A DNA stretch of 64,000 nucleotides from an uncultured Pseudomonadota bacterium (GCA_902799835.1 CADCCF010000004.1:86032-150031), one strand, 5' to 3'. Counted from the first letter of the stretch, positions 54,892-62,698 are shown. The notes: a model not told the origin generated them from the sequence alone. Made by a program: numbers and translations.

Positions 54892-55479
54892 CTAAGCACG
54901 ACGAGCAACACGCTCTTGTTTAGCCTTCTCAATCGCAACTGTTTTACCATTATTATTCTTGGTAAGATCTACTTTAATTTTAGCATTGTTCCCATGCATA
55001 CCGCTTTTAATACCTTCAGCTTTGGCAATAATATCCTTGGTGCTGGCTTGTTTTGCTTTTAAAGGCTTAATTTTCTCATTTTCTGCGGTCTTTTTATAAA
55101 AGCGCAAAAATTCGGTTCCCAAAGAGCATTGGAACGAATCTTTTCCAGCTTTAACATCACCATAATTATATGTATATCCGTTATCGGTTGAACGACGGCG
55201 GAACTTTGTCATTGATTGTCCTTTTTTATCTGAATATATAATATCGTTCTCAGAAACCTTGGCTGACTTTGTTTTTTCAATAAACCAAAATAAACTCGTA
55301 TTTTTCCCCGCTATCACAACTGGTAACAAAAAATCATTTCCATCCGGCGTTTTGCCTTTATAAATACGGCACTTAACCCTATTATAACCGCCGCCGTCAA
55401 AAATTTTTTTTCCGGCTACTTTTTTCATATCTTTTAGATCATGTTCTCCATCAGGAATGTAATATCCGAAAAGTTCCAT
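54892..55479 (-). CDS. Hypothetical basic cytosolic protein
   Basis: 195 residues, not recognised. An N-terminal beta-rich half (FGYYIPDGEHDLKDMKKVAG) is followed by a Lys-rich C-terminal tail (TKNNNGKTVAIEKAKQERV). No signal peptide. A strong AAGGAGG precedes ATG 55479, unlike the Shine-Dalgarno-less genes farther right. It lies beside the structured RNA locus; whether they are related is unknown. Confidence 0.6.
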   Translation of the reverse strand: MELFGYYIPDGEHDLKDMKKVAGKKIFDGGGYNRVKCRIYKGKTPDGNDFLLPVVIAGKNTSLFWFIEKTKSAKVSENDIIYSDKKGQSMTKFRRRSTDNGYTYNYGDVKAGKDSFQCSLGTEFLRFYKKTAENEKIKPLKAKQASTKDIIAKAEGIKSGMHGNNAKIKVDLTKNNNGKTVAIEKAKQERVARRA

Positions 55480-55576
55480 AATTATCCCTCCTTAAATTCT
55501 AAAACTGTTTTATTCTATCATCTAACTATAAAATGTCAATTATTAAACTTTTCTGTATTTTTTTGTTTTTTATAAT

Positions 55577-56156
55577 AAAAAAGCCGCCCGCTCTCTCTTT
55601 TTTGAGTCGAAGCGGACGGCGATTAAAAAATTGATTTTTTTTGCCACCTAACAGGCCCGAACGACCTGGTTTGTGGCTCTTTTCAGCCCTTACTCGAGAC
55701 TTCGGTGACCTCGAGGGATGAGAGCTTTCTTTTTTTTGCGCTCCAGTATCCGATTGTTCGCTTTGATGTTGCGAGACAGTATGTCGGAGAGGGCGCGGCC
55801 GGCGGATGTTTATTTGTTACTCTGCTGCCGGTATGCAGGGTGACCTTTATTCCTGGCAATCATAGGCAGTGTTTTAGGTTATTAAATTATTTACACCACT
55901 TCCGCTTTGTTTAAAACCCGTAATTCCATTTGGGCTTCATGACGGCGGAACGCCATTCTAATTTTTTTTCACTAGGTGGGAACTCTCTCTTTCATTGTTT
56001 TATCTTTTTTCATATTAAACATTTTTTTACCGGAGACAAATTCACCTAGCTGGGACTTCTTTCTTTCATATTTCTTGTTTTTTATTTTTATTTCTGCTCG
56101 CACTTAAGTATAGGAGATTGAGCTATTCATATCTATATCTTTATAATTGGTTTGTA
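55577..56156 (-). ncRNA. Putative structured noncoding RNA, about 580 nt, class unknown
   Basis: The minus strand has a consensus promoter upstream (56191-56163) and a terminator at the far end: GCCGTCCGCT/AGCGGGCGGC (55620-55583) followed by T6. Between them, GC-rich hairpins include CCACC/GGTGG with inner CAGG/CCTG (55644-55676), a CTCGAG pair (55693-55698 with 55710-55715), and others. The plus strand also has terminator-like features (hairpin 55675-55727 then TTTCTTTTTTTT, with a C-UUCG-G loop, and a TATAAT at 55571), so the strand is not certain. I could not match RNase P, tmRNA, SRP or 6S consensus blocks. Confidence 0.4.
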
Positions 56157-56162
56157 AGAAAG

Positions 56163-56191
56163 TTTATACACTTTTTCGGAACACAAGTCAA
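56163..56191 (-). promoter_or_regulatory. Promoter of the minus-strand RNA
   Basis: TTGACT (56191-56186), a 17-base spacer, TATAAA (56168-56163) on the minus strand. Confidence 0.6.
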
Positions 56192-56303
56192 GACAAAAAA
56201 TACAAAATTTTCGCAAAATATTACAATGTGTTGATTTACAACAAATAAATTTTAAAATACAATTCAAATAAACCTCATTAAAGACAGTTTATTGCAAAAA
56301 TGA

Positions 56304-56331
56304 TTGACAAAAAAATATTTTTTGCTACCAT
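56304..56331 (+). promoter_or_regulatory. Promoter of the exported protein gene at 56360
   Basis: TTGACA (56304-56309) with TACCAT at 56326-56331, 16 bases apart. Confidence 0.45.
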
Positions 56332-56359
56332 ACTTGCATAAAATTAAAAATATAACATT

Positions 56360-57073
56360 ATGAAAAAATTATTGATTATCGCGCTGTTGCTTATTAGCGC
56401 ACATGTTATGAATGCTCAGGATAGCTCAATTATAAAGAGCAGATTCAGAGTAACTCAGTCGGCAGCTTTTGCCATTTTGTATGGTAATGATGACGACAAA
56501 CAAAATGAAGCGGATTACAACACTCCCGCTGATGGAGTCGATTTGGGTGATGTTGCCGACAACATTGACGACAAGATTGGAAGTAATCTCGGTGCCAATG
56601 TTGAATATTCACTAACATTTATTCCCGGAAAGATATCTGATGGAGTGTTTAAAGACAATCCTCTCGGATTTGCTTTCAGCCTGGGTACAGTATTATCCGT
56701 TGATAATTCAGGTGAATATTTCACCTTTGACGGATTGCTAAAAATAGGAATAGAGACCGGATATGACCATTCCATGGGAGTCGGATTAGACTTCTTATTT
56801 GGGACCGGAAAATCTCCCGGATTTGCCTATTTTCTTGACGAGGGCAACACAGGCAGTGAGCCTATACCCTACACCGAATGGTGTTTAAAAAATGGGTTTC
56901 AATTTTGGGTGCGAACAGGATTGATTAGGCAGATATTACCTAATTCTACCACCAGCCTGTTCGTTCGCTATGTCTATAGCATGGAACCTGATGAAATAGA
57001 ATCCGAAGACACCTTCTTGTTCTGGCAAGAAGAAGCCTTGCAGATCGGACTTCTTGTCAGCTTTAAATTCTGA
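56360..57073 (+). CDS. Exported, probably outer-membrane, protein with Bacteroidota-like signal peptide
   Basis: 237 residues with a signal peptide ending at VMNAQ. The mature chain alternates hydrophobic and polar residues with Gly and aromatic girdles (GVGLDFLFGTGKSPGFAYF) and ends in LLVSFKF with a terminal Phe, so an outer-membrane beta-barrel is likely. No Shine-Dalgarno precedes ATG 56360. It has its own promoter and terminator. The signal peptide style and start context match the gene at 28178, suggesting a common foreign source. No precise family recognised. Confidence 0.65.
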   Translation: MKKLLIIALLLISAHVMNAQDSSIIKSRFRVTQSAAFAILYGNDDDKQNEADYNTPADGVDLGDVADNIDDKIGSNLGANVEYSLTFIPGKISDGVFKDNPLGFAFSLGTVLSVDNSGEYFTFDGLLKIGIETGYDHSMGVGLDFLFGTGKSPGFAYFLDEGNTGSEPIPYTEWCLKNGFQFWVRTGLIRQILPNSTTSLFVRYVYSMEPDEIESEDTFLFWQEEALQIGLLVSFKF

Positions 57074-57076
57074 CTT

Positions 57077-57102
57077 AACCCCGACTCAGTCGGGGTTTTT
57101 TT
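57077..57102 (+). terminator. Terminator after the gene at 56360
   Basis: ACCCCGACT (57078-57086) pairs with AGTCGGGGT (57088-57096), then T7. Confidence 0.85.
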
Positions 57103-57107
57103 ATACA

Positions 57108-57167
57108 AAAAAACCGCCCTGAGTTTTTTACGCTCAAGACGGCCCGAACAGGAGTTAACGCCCCTTT
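57108..57167 (-). terminator. 60-bp repeated terminator module, copy 1
   Basis: The sequence is the same as 57942-57996 apart from its ends. On the minus strand CCGTCTTGAG pairs with CTCAGGGCGG and is followed by T6 or more. In this copy the repeat includes the last codons and stop of the gene at 57155. Confidence 0.8.
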
Positions 57168-57856
57168 TCTTCTTTTGCCATGGCCTCCGATTTTTTGTAA
57201 GAAATCAGACGCGGCAAATTTCTAGCAAAATCTCCAACGGTTTTTTCTACCCATTTTTCATTGCCAAAGGTTTCTTCAACATCATCAGCAACAACGGGAG
57301 AAAGTTCCAATTCCTCATTGCACCAGTTAATGTCTGCCAACTTCAGAACCGGCACAATGTCAGCCGAGGTGATGTAGTCTCCCACCAAATTCCACATGAA
57401 AACTTTCTCTGCGGGAATTTTTTTGTACCTGGCAATAGCATTTTTAATCGCTTGCCGACACATGGCCTCACCGATAAATTTCTTTTCGAAATTATTTTTT
57501 TGATTATAATCGGCAGGCAAAGCAAGCGGCGCAAATTCGGGCTCCTTATTTTCGGGAACATCATCCGTAGCCACATAAACTATCAGATCAAAAATTCCCC
57601 TCTCAAGATCGCGAATAGTCCATTGACGATAATCGCCTACCAGGAAATCACCGACCTCTGCTCTATCGACTTCGCGAGGCAGGTCAAACTGTTTGGCGAC
57701 ATCAAGGACAATATCCATGATTTTCATGTCGTCAATACCCACCTCTGTCAGCGGAGCCCATGTGGCATCAGGATCGCGATGTAATAAGGAAAGACGCGAA
57801 ATAGAACTGTGCAAGGCTTTGCGCAAATTCTCATACGTTGGTTTTAATTTTTCCAT
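57155..57856 (-). CDS. Protein with two degenerate acyl-carrier-protein-like domains
   Basis: 233 residues. Residues 30-95 follow the ACP helix pattern (EVGIDDMKIMDIVLDVAKQF, then ERGIFDLIVYV) but Asp replaces the phosphopantetheine Ser. Residues 130-215 repeat it more weakly (LADINWCNEELELS, TVGDFARNL). So it may be a tandem non-carrying ACP-fold protein, though the assignment is by eye. Cytosolic. It has a TTGACA-N17-TTAGAT promoter and no Shine-Dalgarno, and ends inside a terminator module shared with the neighbouring ACP-like operon. Confidence 0.55.
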   Translation of the reverse strand: MEKLKPTYENLRKALHSSISRLSLLHRDPDATWAPLTEVGIDDMKIMDIVLDVAKQFDLPREVDRAEVGDFLVGDYRQWTIRDLERGIFDLIVYVATDDVPENKEPEFAPLALPADYNQKNNFEKKFIGEAMCRQAIKNAIARYKKIPAEKVFMWNLVGDYITSADIVPVLKLADINWCNEELELSPVVADDVEETFGNEKWVEKTVGDFARNLPRLISYKKSEAMAKEEKGR

Positions 57857-57901
57857 AATGATAACGTTTTAATTGTTTGACATAAAAATTGATTTTGCCC
57901 C

Positions 57902-57930
57902 ATCTAAATCGTTTTTTATGATTTTGTCAA
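57902..57930 (-). promoter_or_regulatory. Promoter of the gene at 57155-57856
   Basis: On the minus strand TTGACA (57930-57925), 17 bases, TTAGAT (57907-57902). The leader up to the start codon is about three-quarters identical to that of the gene at 58350. Confidence 0.7.
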
Positions 57931-57941
57931 GATAATAAAAA

Positions 57942-57996
57942 ACCGCCCTGAGTTTTTTACGCTCAAGACGGCCCGAACAGGAGTTAACGCCCCTTT
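57942..57996 (-). terminator. Repeated terminator module, copy 2
   Basis: Matches copy 1 at 57108-57167. It terminates the two-gene ACP-like unit; the gene at 57995 ends at its edge. Confidence 0.8.
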
Positions 57997-58303
57997 AATC
58001 TACATATCCGTTCAATACGGAATAATACAGCTCAATCATGTCTTTTACGGTGTCGACACTTCGATAGTCATGGTCATGACTTTTTTGATCTAAGACGCTA
58101 AGATCAACCCCGTATTTTCGTTCGACATCCATCTGAATCTCGCAATGATCCAAATACATCCCAGATGAGCTGTCTGCATCCAATTCTTTGTAGAAATTGG
58201 TGGATTCTTCGAACTCATCGTCAAGCAAGTGAAAATGATACTTCACTGCATCCATCACCATTTTCTTGACTTGATCGCGGGTATACTTTTCTTTCGTTTC
58301 CAT
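57995..58303 (-). CDS. Acyl-carrier-protein-like protein (DSS variant)
   Basis: 102 residues with the ACP helix pattern: an N-terminal helix (DQVKKMVMDAVKYHF), then KELDADSSSGMYLDHCEIQM, where D-S-S lies at the expected start of helix II in place of the canonical DSL, and a final helix (VDTVKDMIELYYSVL). An Asp/His-rich insert (QKSHDHDYRS) lengthens the third loop. Whether the Ser is phosphopantetheinylated is unknown. Second gene of a unit with 58350-58604, 46 bases apart, no Shine-Dalgarno. Confidence 0.55.
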   Translation of the reverse strand: METKEKYTRDQVKKMVMDAVKYHFHLLDDEFEESTNFYKELDADSSSGMYLDHCEIQMDVERKYGVDLSVLDQKSHDHDYRSVDTVKDMIELYYSVLNGYVD

Positions 58304-58349
58304 AATAATGATTTTTATTATTCAGATTTTTTAATCAGATGCTGATTTT

Positions 58350-58604
58350 TCAAACATGCAACGCTGCACATGCGTTGTCAACATATTCGCCGATGGTTTC
58401 CGATTTTGCCATCTTATCCATCGCTTCTTCATGAAACCTTACATCTAATTTTTTCTCTGTGTTGACAGCGAGTTCTGCAAAATCGAAACTATCAACGATA
58501 CTGCAATCTTCCAATCGCATCTCATCTTTTAAGTCTCGACAAGGGATGCCACTGCCTTTACTGATTGCTGCATAGACAGCCTGTTTTATTTTTTCTCTTT
58601 CCAT
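58350..58604 (-). CDS. Acyl-carrier-protein-like protein with DSF motif
   Basis: 84 residues, the size of a free ACP. The helix II start reads CSIVDSFDFAELAVNTEKKL, close to the D-S-L-x-x-x-E-L pattern, so Ser in D-S-F is a plausible phosphopantetheine site. The final helix ETIGEYVDNACAAL fits helix IV. No ketosynthase, adenylation enzyme or phosphopantetheinyl transferase is in the window, so the partner is unknown. It leads the operon with 57995-58303, read from a TTGACA-N17-TTAGAT promoter. Confidence 0.65.
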   Translation of the reverse strand: MEREKIKQAVYAAISKGSGIPCRDLKDEMRLEDCSIVDSFDFAELAVNTEKKLDVRFHEEAMDKMAKSETIGEYVDNACAALHV

Positions 58605-58648
58605 AATGATAATATTAATTGGTTTGACATAAAAATTGATTTTGTTTT

Positions 58649-58677
58649 ATCTAAACTGTTTTTTACTTTTTTGTCAA
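58649..58677 (-). promoter_or_regulatory. Promoter of the ACP-like operon
   Basis: On the minus strand TTGACA (58677-58672), 17 bases, TTAGAT (58654-58649), with a leader like that at 57857-57901. Confidence 0.7.
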
Positions 58678-58738
58678 GGAAATAAAAACAGGACAAAAAC
58701 TTTGCCCTGTCGATAAAATTGCTATAAAAAAACTCGCT

Positions 58739-59536
58739 CTATGCCTCTTCCATAAATTTTTTCAGCAACAAAGTTAATTTAGCATTGGTCTTTGCCACAT
58801 TATCAAGCACCTCTTGGTGATTTACGTATTCTTTGGTTAATCCGGCACCCAAATTGGCGATAATTGAAAATCCTAAAACGTCTAAGCCGAAATTGATTGC
58901 GGTAATCACCTCAGGCACGGTTGACATACCAACCGCATCAGCACCTAATGTTCGAAACATCTTAACCTCGGCCGGAGTTTCAAAATTGGGCCCTAACGCC
59001 ATGGCATATACACCTTCAAAAAGCTCAATATTCTCTTTTTTAGCAATCTCCCGCACCTTTTGGCACAATTCAGGATTATAAACCGCACTCATATCCGGAA
59101 AACTCGGCGTTTTACTAAACCCAACCAACGGATTTCTGCCGCTGAAATTGATATGATCGGTAATCATCATCAAACTGCCTGCCGGCATATCCACCCGTAA
59201 AGACCCCGCCGCGTTAGTGGCAATAAAGCGTTTTACCCCTAATTCTTTTAAATCTCTGGTTGACATGGCAATATATCTGGGATCCAACCCTTCATAAAGA
59301 TGGGTACGTCCGGCCAAGCAAATAACATTATGCTTACCGATAACTCCGGCATAAAGTCCGCCTTTGTGCCCGGGAACATGTGTTGTCGGACAACCCGGAA
59401 TATCTTCATAGTGAATAACAATCGGATCTTGCAACGCATTGGTAAAATCACCCAATCCTGAACCCAAAACTACTGCCGTATCCGGTACAAAACCATCAAG
59501 CTTTTCTTGTAAAAATTCATAATTGCCTTCAGCCAT
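58739..59536 (-). CDS. punA: Purine nucleoside phosphorylase (trimeric type)
   Basis: Cleaves guanosine or inosine (and deoxy forms) with phosphate to free base and ribose-1-phosphate. 265 residues from ATG 59536 (AAGGGAAGTGTT upstream). PNP-II signatures: VVLGSGLGDF (phosphate site), HVPGHKGG, TNAAGSL and the base-binding GPNFETPAEVKMFRTLGADA with Glu and the VGMSTVPE block. Salvage partner of guaC and apt in this window. Confidence 0.93.
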   Translation of the reverse strand: MAEGNYEFLQEKLDGFVPDTAVVLGSGLGDFTNALQDPIVIHYEDIPGCPTTHVPGHKGGLYAGVIGKHNVICLAGRTHLYEGLDPRYIAMSTRDLKELGVKRFIATNAAGSLRVDMPAGSLMMITDHINFSGRNPLVGFSKTPSFPDMSAVYNPELCQKVREIAKKENIELFEGVYAMALGPNFETPAEVKMFRTLGADAVGMSTVPEVITAINFGLDVLGFSIIANLGAGLTKEYVNHQEVLDNVAKTNAKLTLLLKKFMEEA

Positions 59537-59747
59537 AACACTTCCCTTTACTACGACTATCAATATGGATTTTAGTTAACCTTATCTGCTCGGCTTTGTC
59601 AAGCTCTAAAACTCAAATAAAATTTCTCTTGATTTATTAAAAAATCAGTATTATATTGCCAAGCAATAACGAAATTAAACCGTTCTGTGCCGGAGCTATC
59701 CGCGCAGTTCTTTTTTTTACACTTTTTAATATTTGAGGTGAATAAAA

Positions 59748-60221
59748 ATGGAAAAGATACCTTTGACCAAAGTGGGTTTTACTGCTTTAGAAGCTGAATT
59801 GAAGAATTTAAAAGGCGTTGAGCGCCCTAATATTATCGCTGCAATTTCCGAGGCTCGTGCTCAAGGTGACCTCTCGGAAAATGCCGAATATTCTGCTGCC
59901 AAAGAAAAGCAAAGTTTTATTGAAGGACGTATCCAAGATTTGGAGGCTGTATTGAGCCGTGCCCAAGTTATTGACACCTCCAAAGTTAACAGCAAGGTCA
60001 TTCGTTTTGGTGCCACGGTTTTGGTTGCTGATGAAGATGACGATTCCGAACGCACCTATCAAATCGTTGGTGATTATGAGGCCGATATTGAAAAAAACAA
60101 AATTTCCCTTTCCTCACCTTTGGCCAAAGCCTTAATCGGCAAAGAAGAAGGCGATGTTGCCGAATTTAAAGCCCCTTCCGGACTAAAATCTTTTGATATT
60201 TTGGAAGTTAAATATATTTAA
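59748..60221 (+). CDS. greA: Transcription elongation factor GreA
   Basis: 157 residues: N-terminal coiled coil (GFTALEAELKNLKGVERPNI; ARAQGDLSENAEYSAAKEKQ) with the acidic tip (DLSENAEY) that activates RNA cleavage by stalled polymerase, and a C-terminal FKBP-like domain. Normal length. GAGGTG precedes ATG 59748. Confidence 0.96.
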   Translation: MEKIPLTKVGFTALEAELKNLKGVERPNIIAAISEARAQGDLSENAEYSAAKEKQSFIEGRIQDLEAVLSRAQVIDTSKVNSKVIRFGATVLVADEDDDSERTYQIVGDYEADIEKNKISLSSPLAKALIGKEEGDVAEFKAPSGLKSFDILEVKYI

Positions 60222-60243
60222 TTTTGCGTTTTCTCGCTTATAT

Positions 60244-60281
60244 AAAAAAGTGCCGCTCAAACCAAGACGGCACTTTTTTCA
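60244..60281 (+). terminator. greA terminator
   Basis: AAAAAAGTGCCG (60244-60255) pairs with CGGCACTTTTTT (60268-60279). Confidence 0.9.
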
Positions 60282-60302
60282 TTATACAGAGGAGAAAATC
60301 AA

Positions 60303-60509
60303 ATGAAAGCAACTCACCACCAAATTCCTGATGCTAATTTTTGCGACTGTGACGAAGATAACAACTGCGGCTGTTCTTTTCCCAACAATACCGGCAAATC
60401 GTCCTGTCAATATGCTAATCGTTATGCAGATTCGTGCCGCAAAGATGAGCCGCAATATGATCTTTGCTCTTGTGATGATGTCGGTGACTGCGATTGCACC
60501 AATAATTAG
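60303..60509 (+). CDS. Small Cys-rich protein upstream of thioredoxin reductase
   Basis: 68 residues with ten Cys, mostly as CDC, CGC and CSC pairs (FCDCDEDNNCGCSF; DLCSCDDVGDCDC), Asp/Asn-rich, no signal peptide. The Cys spacing suggests metal (zinc or copper) binding or a thiol buffer, like metallothionein-type proteins, but no family is recognised. AGAGGAGA precedes ATG 60303. It ends 11 bases before trxB, so the two form an operon, hinting at a redox or metal-stress link. Confidence 0.7.
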   Translation: MKATHHQIPDANFCDCDEDNNCGCSFPNNTGKSSCQYANRYADSCRKDEPQYDLCSCDDVGDCDCTNN

Positions 60510-60520
60510 GTCATCATTTC

Positions 60521-61456
60521 ATGGCTGAATATCGCAACAAAGTTCTCATTATCGGCTCCGGTCCGGCCGGATACACTGCCGGCATCTATGCTGCTCGTGC
60601 CGGACTAAAGCCTATGCTGATTGCCGGTAGTGAGGTCGGCGGACAACTAACCTTAAGTGCCGAAATCGAGAATTATTCCGGCTTTTTTCCCTCAACCTCC
60701 AGTGCCGAATTGATGGAAACCATGTCCAAACAGGCTGCAAAATTCGGTGTTGAGATGCTAAATGACACCGTTGTTGAAGTTGATTTTCATCATCACCCCT
60801 TTGAATGTGTGTCAGTCAACCACAACATCTTTTACGCCGATGCGGTAATAATTGCCACCGGATCATCCGCTAAATGGCTCAACACTCCGGATGAAAAAAA
60901 ATTTCGCGGTCATGGTTTATCAGTTTGTGCCACCTGTGACGGCTTTTTTTATCGCAACAAAGATATTGCTGTTATCGGAGGCGGCAATTCAGCAGCTGAA
61001 GAAGCTATATATCTGACCAACTTTGCGCGTTCGGTCACTATTATTCATCGTCGTGATAAATTGCGTGCCGATAAAGTGTTAGCTGACAAATTACTGGGTA
61101 ATTCAAAAATAAATTTCAAATACAACTGTGTGGTGGAAGAGATTTTGGGCGAAGAAAATCCCTTGTCTTTAACCGGACTAAAACTCAAAAACATCCGTAC
61201 CGACAAAAACGAAATTTTAAGCATTGACGGAGCTTTTGTGGCCATCGGTCACACACCTAACACCGACATATTTCGCCACCAACTGGAATTGGACAATAAG
61301 GGCTATATCAAAACATCACCCAACAGTTGTGCCACTTCCGTCAAAGGAGTTTTTGCCGCCGGTGATGTCAAAGATCCGTTGTTCCGTCAAGCCATAATTG
61401 CCGCCGGATCCGGTGCTCAAGCCGCTATTGAAGCCGGAAAATTTCTTAATAAATAA
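60521..61456 (+). CDS. trxB: Thioredoxin reductase (NADPH)
   Basis: Reduces thioredoxin with NADPH. 311 residues. FAD-binding GSGPAGYTAGIYAARAGL near the N-terminus, redox-active Cys138-Ala-Thr-Cys141 (CATCDGFFY), NADPH site GGGNSAAEEA, and the C-terminal GVFAAGDVKD FAD block. Normal length. Second gene with the Cys-rich protein. Confidence 0.95.
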   Translation: MAEYRNKVLIIGSGPAGYTAGIYAARAGLKPMLIAGSEVGGQLTLSAEIENYSGFFPSTSSAELMETMSKQAAKFGVEMLNDTVVEVDFHHHPFECVSVNHNIFYADAVIIATGSSAKWLNTPDEKKFRGHGLSVCATCDGFFYRNKDIAVIGGGNSAAEEAIYLTNFARSVTIIHRRDKLRADKVLADKLLGNSKINFKYNCVVEEILGEENPLSLTGLKLKNIRTDKNEILSIDGAFVAIGHTPNTDIFRHQLELDNKGYIKTSPNSCATSVKGVFAAGDVKDPLFRQAIIAAGSGAQAAIEAGKFLNK

Positions 61457-61485
61457 AAAAGCTCCGCAAAACCGGAGCTCTTTTT
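61455..61485. terminator. Bidirectional terminator between trxB and metK
   Basis: A AAAAAAGCTCCG-type arm with CGGAGCTCTTTTT, stem around a CAAAAC loop, with A and T tracts on the two sides. Confidence 0.8.
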
Positions 61486-61488
61486 CAC

Positions 61489-62499
61489 TTAACAAGCTTT
61501 AACAAAACTATGTGCACATAAATCGGCAAACTGTGGTCTGTCTAACCCCATTTCTTTAATCAATTCGGCTGGAGTTTTATTAACATTGAGGCAAGATGTC
61601 GTAATCACCCCGTTTTTAATGCACTTCAAAGTTGCGCTCGGTAATGCCGAACGTCCGATACAAGATGACAAATAAACAAAACATTCATCATTGTCTTTTA
61701 AGTTTTCTTTGGCCAATTTGCGAGCATACATATTCAAAGTAACATCAGCTTTGGAACCATCTTTGGTCCAAGGTGACCCACCACCGATCGGGCATGCCGT
61801 CGAATAAAAATCAACTGCCAATTTTCTGCCGGTTATACCGCAATCAGCAATTGATGAATGATAGGTGTATCTGCCCGTACCGTTAACAATGATGTTTTTA
61901 GGCTTTTGACCTAAAGTTTTAATAATAAAATCGGTCAAATCAACATCTTCCAACATCGGAACTGCTGCAATGGCTGTTTCAATATCATCATTATCATCAA
62001 GTGTTATTTGAGTTTTAATATCCAAACCGAAACGCTTGTCTGATTTTGCTAAATTGTAAAGAGCATCATTCAGCTTGCGTGCCAAAAACAGTTCGTGATT
62101 GATAGCGCCCTCACCTTTACAGGCATAACCGACAAACACTCCTTGATCACCCCAACCGTTTTGTTCAACTCCTTGATTTATATCGGCTGATTGCTGACCA
62201 ATCAAGTTAGTAACTTTTACCTTATCCGGTTCAATTGCATAATTTCCCCAAACTTTGGCATATTCTTGGCTGTATCCGACTTCGGCCAAAGCTTGCAATA
62301 CATAGTCACGCAAATGTGACAAATCAACATTACCCTTGATTTCTCCACCCAAGATAACATCATTATCCTTGAGCATAACCTCAACGGCATACTTAACTCT
62401 TGGATCTTGTTCAATCATACGATCCAAAATATAACTTGAAATATAATCGGCAGTTTTATCAGGGTGTCCGAGCGACACAAATTCAGCAGTTTTCTGCAT
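61489..62499 (-). CDS. metK: S-adenosylmethionine synthetase, short divergent form
   Basis: Makes SAM from methionine and ATP. 336 residues, about 50 shorter than typical bacterial MetK. ATP-site GHPDKTAD near the N-terminus, IGQQSADINQGV (usually GDQSPDINQGV), GDQGVFVGYA and GGSPWTKDGSKAD (usually GGAFSGKDPSKVD) all depart from consensus but keep the charged residues. The C-terminus is trimmed and ends in Cys. It is preceded by a SAM-II-like leader, so it is expected to be shut down when SAM is high. Confidence 0.88.
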   Translation of the reverse strand: MQKTAEFVSLGHPDKTADYISSYILDRMIEQDPRVKYAVEVMLKDNDVILGGEIKGNVDLSHLRDYVLQALAEVGYSQEYAKVWGNYAIEPDKVKVTNLIGQQSADINQGVEQNGWGDQGVFVGYACKGEGAINHELFLARKLNDALYNLAKSDKRFGLDIKTQITLDDNDDIETAIAAVPMLEDVDLTDFIIKTLGQKPKNIIVNGTGRYTYHSSIADCGITGRKLAVDFYSTACPIGGGSPWTKDGSKADVTLNMYARKLAKENLKDNDECFVYLSSCIGRSALPSATLKCIKNGVITTSCLNVNKTPAELIKEMGLDRPQFADLCAHSFVKAC

Positions 62500-62509
62500 A
62501 GCAACATAT

Positions 62510-62564
62510 CTCCTTATTTAGTCCTCTGTTGCGGGACAAGTTAGGTTAAATCCACATCGCATTC
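62510..62564 (-). ncRNA. SAM-II-type riboswitch upstream of metK
   Basis: On the minus strand a TGCG/CGCA stem (62562-62558 with 62533-62530) encloses GATTTAACC (62552-62544), identical to the conserved SAM-II loop. GTCC in the loop (62537-62534) can pair with downstream GGAC (62524-62521) to form the pseudoknot, followed by TAAATAAGGAG, the ribosome site of metK. Folding would hide that site when SAM binds. SAM-II is known mainly from alphaproteobacteria. Confidence 0.75.
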
Positions 62565-62585
62565 AACGTCATTGCCAAATGCAAA

Positions 62586-62616
62586 AGTCTTATAGACTCT
62601 TATTTTACATAAAGTC
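62586..62616 (-). promoter_or_regulatory. metK promoter, approximate
   Basis: On the minus strand TTGACT, an 18-base spacer and TATAAG, about 90 bases upstream of the start codon, giving room for the riboswitch. Boundaries are approximate. Confidence 0.5.
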
Positions 62617-62698
62617 AAGCAAAATTTATAAAAAAACAACTTGCTTTTAACATATTTATGTGTCAACAATATCAACACATATTCAATGGAGACAACCG

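Larger units (their letters stand above)
55480..56359. other. 880-base gene-free region holding a GC-rich structured RNA locus
   Basis: No credible protein gene. Bases 55583-55960 are markedly richer in G and C than the flanks and full of hairpins. Bases 55969-56000 and 56041-56073 are two imperfect copies of a CACTAGGTGGGA-type motif. The remainder up to 56300 is AT-rich leader and promoter sequence for the minus-strand RNA and the gene at 56360. Confidence 0.6.

Noticed and set aside
55705..55914. 69-codon plus-strand frame in the GC-rich RNA region.
   Set aside because: No ribosome site; it overlaps hairpins and has a composition unlike neighbouring genes.
55577..56156. RNase P RNA, tmRNA or SRP RNA at this locus.
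   Set aside because: None of their universally conserved blocks (GAGGAAAGTCC, ACAGAA-x3-GGCTTA, tag frame with CCA end, or the SRP GGAAG loop) is visible on either strand.
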